From Victivallales bacterium (GTDB lineage Bacteria; Verrucomicrobiota; Lentisphaeria; Oligosphaerales; Oligosphaeraceae): a stretch of 18,189 nucleotides of DNA. The notes beneath the pieces were generated by a model that was given only the letters and a program-made list of their open reading frames with translations, was not told where the DNA came from and searched no databases. The DNA is taken from contig JAGCSE010000131.1 of NCBI GenBank assembly GCA_017964325.1, forward strand, positions 1 to 18,189, read 5' to 3'. Made by a program: the position numbers and the translations under genes. Of the stretch, positions 15,218-18,189 are shown piece after piece; the stretch's first letter is position 1; each line of letters starts with the position of its first letter.

Positions 15218-15229
15218 TTTCTATAGAAA
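15218..15229. promoter_or_regulatory. 12-bp perfect palindrome before the radical SAM gene
   Basis: TTTCTATAGAAA is a perfect palindrome that ends 5 bases before the ATG at 15213, within the 51-base gap after the FGE gene. It could be an operator or a small mRNA hairpin that hides the start. It could also be chance in AT-rich sequence. Confidence 0.25.
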
Positions 15230-15264
15230 TCGGAAGATTACACTCCTATATGGCCGTTTGGACA

Positions 15265-16722
15265 TCACTTTTCCAAACAAATACGCATTCCTGAACAATT
15301 GTTGAAATTCTCTGGAGGACAGTAGTTTCGGTATGCAGAGCGGCAGTCGCGGGCGGAATGACTCCAGCAGCCACCACGGCTCACGCGGGCGGCGCCTGAA
15401 CCTGGCCCTTTCGGATCCGTAGTGTTCTCAGTCGGATAGAAGCCGTACCAGTCGCGGCACCATTCCCACACGCCTCCGTGCATGTCATACAGTCCCCAGG
15501 CGTTCGGACGTTTCAGACCAACGGGATGAATCAATCCGTTGGCATTTCGGTTGAACCAGCCGACATCATCCATGTTCTCACAGAAACCAAGCGCATTGGA
15601 CAAGTCTCGATTGTTGTTCAGCGCGGTCGAAATCCCTGCACGGCAGGCATATTCCCACTGGGCCTCTGTCGGTAAATCAAATCCGTCCAATCCCGTCTTC
15701 TTGCGAAGCCGCCCTAAAAACGAATCATCCGCAACAATATTCACGTCCGACGGCCAATGCCGTTTGACACCACAAACCATGTTGTAGGAGATTTGCTCAA
15801 CTGGCGCCGCCAAGTCCAACTCCTTGAAATATGACGGATTGTCGCCCATGACCAATTTCCACTGACACTGCGTGATAGGAAAGACGCCAATGAAATAGTC
15901 GTCCGACAGCGTCACAATATGTTGCATTTCATTGTCACAACGACCGATTTCATCATGGGGCGACCCCATCGTGAACACGCCTGACGGAATATGCCGCAAC
16001 CACAGCTCGAACGTGCGACAATCGTTATCAGCAGGATCTGGAGCATTATCTGTATAACGAAATGGATATTTATCTACCAATGGACCACCTGACAAGTCGA
16101 TGACGAGATAGTCGCAGACGCTTATGGTCGGTTCGGGCAGACAGTATGCGATGATGGCTTCGGGCACGTCGCCGAAATTGTCTTCGCTCTGGCGGACACC
16201 TCCCGTCGTCATCCTACAGCACAGCCGTTCCAGGCATTCCATCCGCCTGTCACTGAAATGGAAGATGCCGACTCCGATGTCGTTCCAATAATCCCGCACC
16301 TCCCCCTTGAACTCATAATTTTCACCATGCAGTTTGGCGATGTCACAGAGAAAACAGACGACTCCTTCGCGTTCATCCAGACTCAACGCCAATTTGTCGA
16401 GATGTTCGCTTTTCGCCTGGTCGTCGTACAACGACTCGATTTGTTTGATCTCCTCCAGATGGGCCATGGCGATTCCAAGACTTCTGGCAAAGAGATGAAG
16501 CAACTTGCCGTCATCCAACGGCTTGATTTCATCGCGGAGAATCAACTGCCCCATGACATAGTCGTCCAGCAGCGCAACATCCCTGTCCCGAAGCGGATGC
16601 GGCGAAACAGGTACGGCGTTCAACGCCGCCTCCTGAAGCTCCTTTTCATGGTGCTCATGGTACAGCCGCTCCTTCTCTTGCTGCTCTTCGCTTTTCTGTC
16701 TGATGAAATCTCTTAGGCCCAT
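15265..16722 (-). CDS. FGE-sulfatase (SUMF1/C-type lectin fold) domain protein with helical, possibly TerB-like, N-terminus
   Basis: A 485-residue soluble protein, first gene of the block. Residues 1-35 are a charged helix. Residues ~40-175 are all-helical; DEREGVVCFLCDIAKLHGEN (~113-132) and the following helices resemble TerB (tentative). Residues ~235-485 are an FGE-sulfatase domain: FELWLRHIPSGVFTMGSP, LPTEAQWEYACRAG, GLYDMHGGVWEWCRDWY (~408-424) and RGGCW (449-453). In true formylglycine-generating enzymes two cysteines at the GGSxxCxxxxC positions bind copper and catalyse. Here the first is His455 and only Cys460 remains, so canonical oxidation of a sulfatase cysteine is unlikely. A binding or sensing role is more probable. 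The C-terminal ~30 residues hold many Asn/Tyr/Cys/Ser positions, as in lectin-fold proteins diversified by retroelements. AAGGAA precedes the ATG, and the gap to the upstream CBM9 gene is 60 bases. Confidence 0.88.
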   Translation of the reverse strand: MGLRDFIRQKSEEQQEKERLYHEHHEKELQEAALNAVPVSPHPLRDRDVALLDDYVMGQLILRDEIKPLDDGKLLHLFARSLGIAMAHLEEIKQIESLYDDQAKSEHLDKLALSLDEREGVVCFLCDIAKLHGENYEFKGEVRDYWNDIGVGIFHFSDRRMECLERLCCRMTTGGVRQSEDNFGDVPEAIIAYCLPEPTISVCDYLVIDLSGGPLVDKYPFRYTDNAPDPADNDCRTFELWLRHIPSGVFTMGSPHDEIGRCDNEMQHIVTLSDDYFIGVFPITQCQWKLVMGDNPSYFKELDLAAPVEQISYNMVCGVKRHWPSDVNIVADDSFLGRLRKKTGLDGFDLPTEAQWEYACRAGISTALNNNRDLSNALGFCENMDDVGWFNRNANGLIHPVGLKRPNAWGLYDMHGGVWEWCRDWYGFYPTENTTDPKGPGSGAARVSRGGCWSHSARDCRSAYRNYCPPENFNNCSGMRICLEK

Positions 16723-16762
16723 ATATTTCCTTATATAGATAGCGAGGAAGTACCTCTCTCTT

Positions 16763-16783
16763 ACAACGGCGAGACGCCGTCGT
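16763..16783 (-). repeat. Hairpin at the end of the CBM9 gene (GGCG-TCTCGCC core)
   Basis: On the minus strand ACGACGGCG (16783-16775) pairs with CGCCGTTGT (16771-16763) around a TCT loop: 9 bp including one G-U pair. It overlaps the last base of the TAA stop region of the CBM9 gene. No T-run follows, so it is at best a weak terminator between that gene and the six-gene block. The core matches the palindrome at 574-586 at 10 of 11 bases. Confidence 0.5.
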
Positions 16784-18189
16784 TACTCTAAAATAAGCCA
16801 TCCGAACTGCGAGGAATCCTTTCCGTCGCAGATGCCGGGCGTCCATTCGCAGTAGCCATGGAAGCCTTTGCCGTCGCTGTCCATCAGCGTGAACGAGAAC
16901 GGGATACGCTGGCCTCTGGCCGGATTCGCGATGCCGATCTCCTTCCACGGGATGACGGCACGGTAGGTCGTCAGATTACCGTCGTGTTTGACGGTAATCC
17001 TGGTGTTTTTCATCACGTCGCCGACGCCGAGGGCTTCCCATTTGAAGACGAACGCGCCGTCCTTTCCGTCGGCCAGCGCGAATTCCGTCTCGCGGCCGTC
17101 GTAGTTCGGATTCTTGTTCATGGCGTTGTTGCGGAAGGCCATCTGGACGCAGTCGCCCGTCCAGACTTCCGGCGTCTTCGGCGGATGCGTGAAGACGTCG
17201 TCTTTCACTTCCGCGACGACGTAGAGGTTCGTGTCGTCCCACAGGGTGCGCAGACGGCCGGACAGATCGTCAGCGCCGCCATAGTCCTTTTCGACTTTGA
17301 CCGTCTCCATCAACGGCGCGCCGACGGACGTCCAGTCGGAACCAGGCCATTTGTCCATGTCTTCCACGTTGCCGCTGAAGCGTTTGGCGGCCAGACGCGG
17401 ACGCGACTTCAGGACGGGAATCGTCGTCATCGCGGAATCCGTCAGCACGGCGGCGGTGATTTTCGTCTGCCCCGCCGCGGCGCGTTCGGGAACCGTCACT
17501 TTCAAGGCGACGGACATCCTGCCGCCGCTCTTCAAGCGTGTCACATCGAACGCGTTGGACGGCTCCGCCTTCCAGCCTTCCGGCAGGTTCACAAGGATGC
17601 GGGCGGACTGCGCATAACGGCTGTTGTTCGTCACCGACGCATGCAGGATGAACGTTTCGCCTCCATGGACTTTCGGAACGCCGCCGAGCTTCACTTCCAG
17701 TTTCGGTTTGACGACGACGTTCAGCGGAATCCGCTCATAGCCGTCGCAACCTTTCATACTAAGCACGATCTCGTTGCTCGGCAATGAGAATTCGCCATCG
17801 TTATTCCATCCCCAGAATGATGTTGTAAAACCTCTTGGATTGTCAGCATATTTTATGGTTGTCTGCTGACCGTTCGGGAATGTCACGATTGTCTCGGCAT
17901 CAGGCTTTCCGCCTGTAACTTCGTAACGAACCGTCACATTCTCGCCTTTCACTGTCGTCAGCGTGGAATCCAGCAATTTGATGGACACGGCTCCTTGCTC
18001 CTGCAGAAGACGCATGGCGACAGAATCCTTCAATTCATTGTCCATCAGTGACTTGAACTCATCATTTAAAATGGCCTTCAAATCATTTGGCTGCCGTTTG
18101 GCGGCGCGGAACGTCAGCAGGCAGATTTCCTGCGGCTTCATTGGCTGCGTCCATTCGATGGATTTCTCCGCGAAACCGAGCAGGACTTC
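16783..18189 (-). CDS. Secreted or surface protein with NEW3-like and CBM9-like domains (partial, N-terminus outside window)
   Basis: The frame stays open from the stop at 16783 to the right edge, so the ATG at 18141 is not a proven start; 16 further in-frame codons are visible upstream (EVLLGFAEKSIEWTQP). From 18141 the visible part has a helical lead, then a beta domain with VRYEVTGGKPD. A NEW3-like Ig domain follows (~150-235), with GGETFILHASVTNNSRYAQS and LPEGWKAEPS. The last ~200 residues are a CBM9-like sugar-binding domain: LWDDTNLYVVAEVKDDVF, WTGDCVQMAF, YRAVIPWKEIG and the ending FGWLILE. CBM9-type modules bind sugar-chain ends or act as surface binding domains. The visible part holds no recognisable catalytic motif; an enzyme domain may lie upstream. 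It is more GC-rich in look than the six-gene block it precedes. Confidence 0.8.
   Translation of the reverse strand, partial: EVLLGFAEKSIEWTQPMKPQEICLLTFRAAKRQPNDLKAILNDEFKSLMDNELKDSVAMRLLQEQGAVSIKLLDSTLTTVKGENVTVRYEVTGGKPDAETIVTFPNGQQTTIKYADNPRGFTTSFWGWNNDGEFSLPSNEIVLSMKGCDGYERIPLNVVVKPKLEVKLGGVPKVHGGETFILHASVTNNSRYAQSARILVNLPEGWKAEPSNAFDVTRLKSGGRMSVALKVTVPERAAAGQTKITAAVLTDSAMTTIPVLKSRPRLAAKRFSGNVEDMDKWPGSDWTSVGAPLMETVKVEKDYGGADDLSGRLRTLWDDTNLYVVAEVKDDVFTHPPKTPEVWTGDCVQMAFRNNAMNKNPNYDGRETEFALADGKDGAFVFKWEALGVGDVMKNTRITVKHDGNLTTYRAVIPWKEIGIANPARGQRIPFSFTLMDSDGKGFHGYCEWTPGICDGKDSSQFGWLILE

Noticed and set aside
16858..17787. 309-residue open frame antisense to the CBM9 gene
   Set aside because: Arg/Val/His-rich shadow; the minus strand gives recognisable NEW3 and CBM9 domains.
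1..18189. CRISPR arrays, tRNA or rRNA genes, insertion sequences, reverse transcriptase
   Set aside because: No spaced direct repeats, no tRNA-like segments, no transposase or reverse transcriptase motifs were seen on either strand.

Overview
The window most likely comes from a Gram-negative PVC-group bacterium, probably a gut-type Lentisphaerota. This is inferred from its mix of secreted polysaccharide-active proteins, a Gfo/Idh/MocA oxidoreductase, a zinc-ribbon plus DUF805 gene, clear AAGGA/AGGAGG ribosome sites, and short tandem repeats between genes. No rRNA, tRNA, CRISPR array, transposase or reverse transcriptase is visible.

Layout. Positions 2-3070 read on the plus strand: the tail of a large protein (cut by the window edge), a TIM-barrel amidohydrolase, a secreted protein with two chagasin-like domains, and a small zinc-ribbon/DUF805 gene that is broken by a frame change. 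A strong bidirectional terminator (3073-3110) separates these from everything to the right. From 3121 to 18189 all genes lie on the minus strand with gaps of under 70 bases. In transcription order they are: a secreted NEW3 + CBM9 protein (partial), a six-gene block (16722 down to 8246), a Gfo/Idh/MocA oxidoreductase, and a 1314-residue secreted heparinase II/III-like lyase.

The six-gene block is the most interesting part and has no named function that I recognise. It encodes, in order: (1) a protein with a helical, possibly TerB-like, N-terminus and an FGE-sulfatase/C-type-lectin-fold C-terminus; (2) a NrdG-like radical SAM protein; (3) a 540-residue coiled-coil protein with a small C-terminal alpha/beta domain; (4) a 1136-residue ATPase with a P-loop-less AAA-like N-terminus followed by three CbxX/CfxQ-type AAA+ modules; (5, 6) two coiled-coil proteins of about 200 residues. 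Two 4-base ATGA overlaps and gaps of 7, 9 and 51 bases show they are made together. The FGE domain has lost one of the two active-site cysteines, and the radical SAM protein has no ribonucleotide reductase or glycyl-radical partner here. The third AAA+ module has a broken Walker A and no arginine finger. I infer a cytosolic AAA+ machine that acts on coiled-coil partners and carries a radical SAM and a ligand-binding module, possibly for stress response or biological conflict. That role is a hypothesis.

The flanking genes are ordinary polysaccharide-utilisation genes. The junctions carry two further kinds of structure: degenerate 7-9-base tandem repeats rich in CTAG/CTAA, three of which overlap or directly follow a stop codon, and short palindromes built on GGCG-TCYCGCC.
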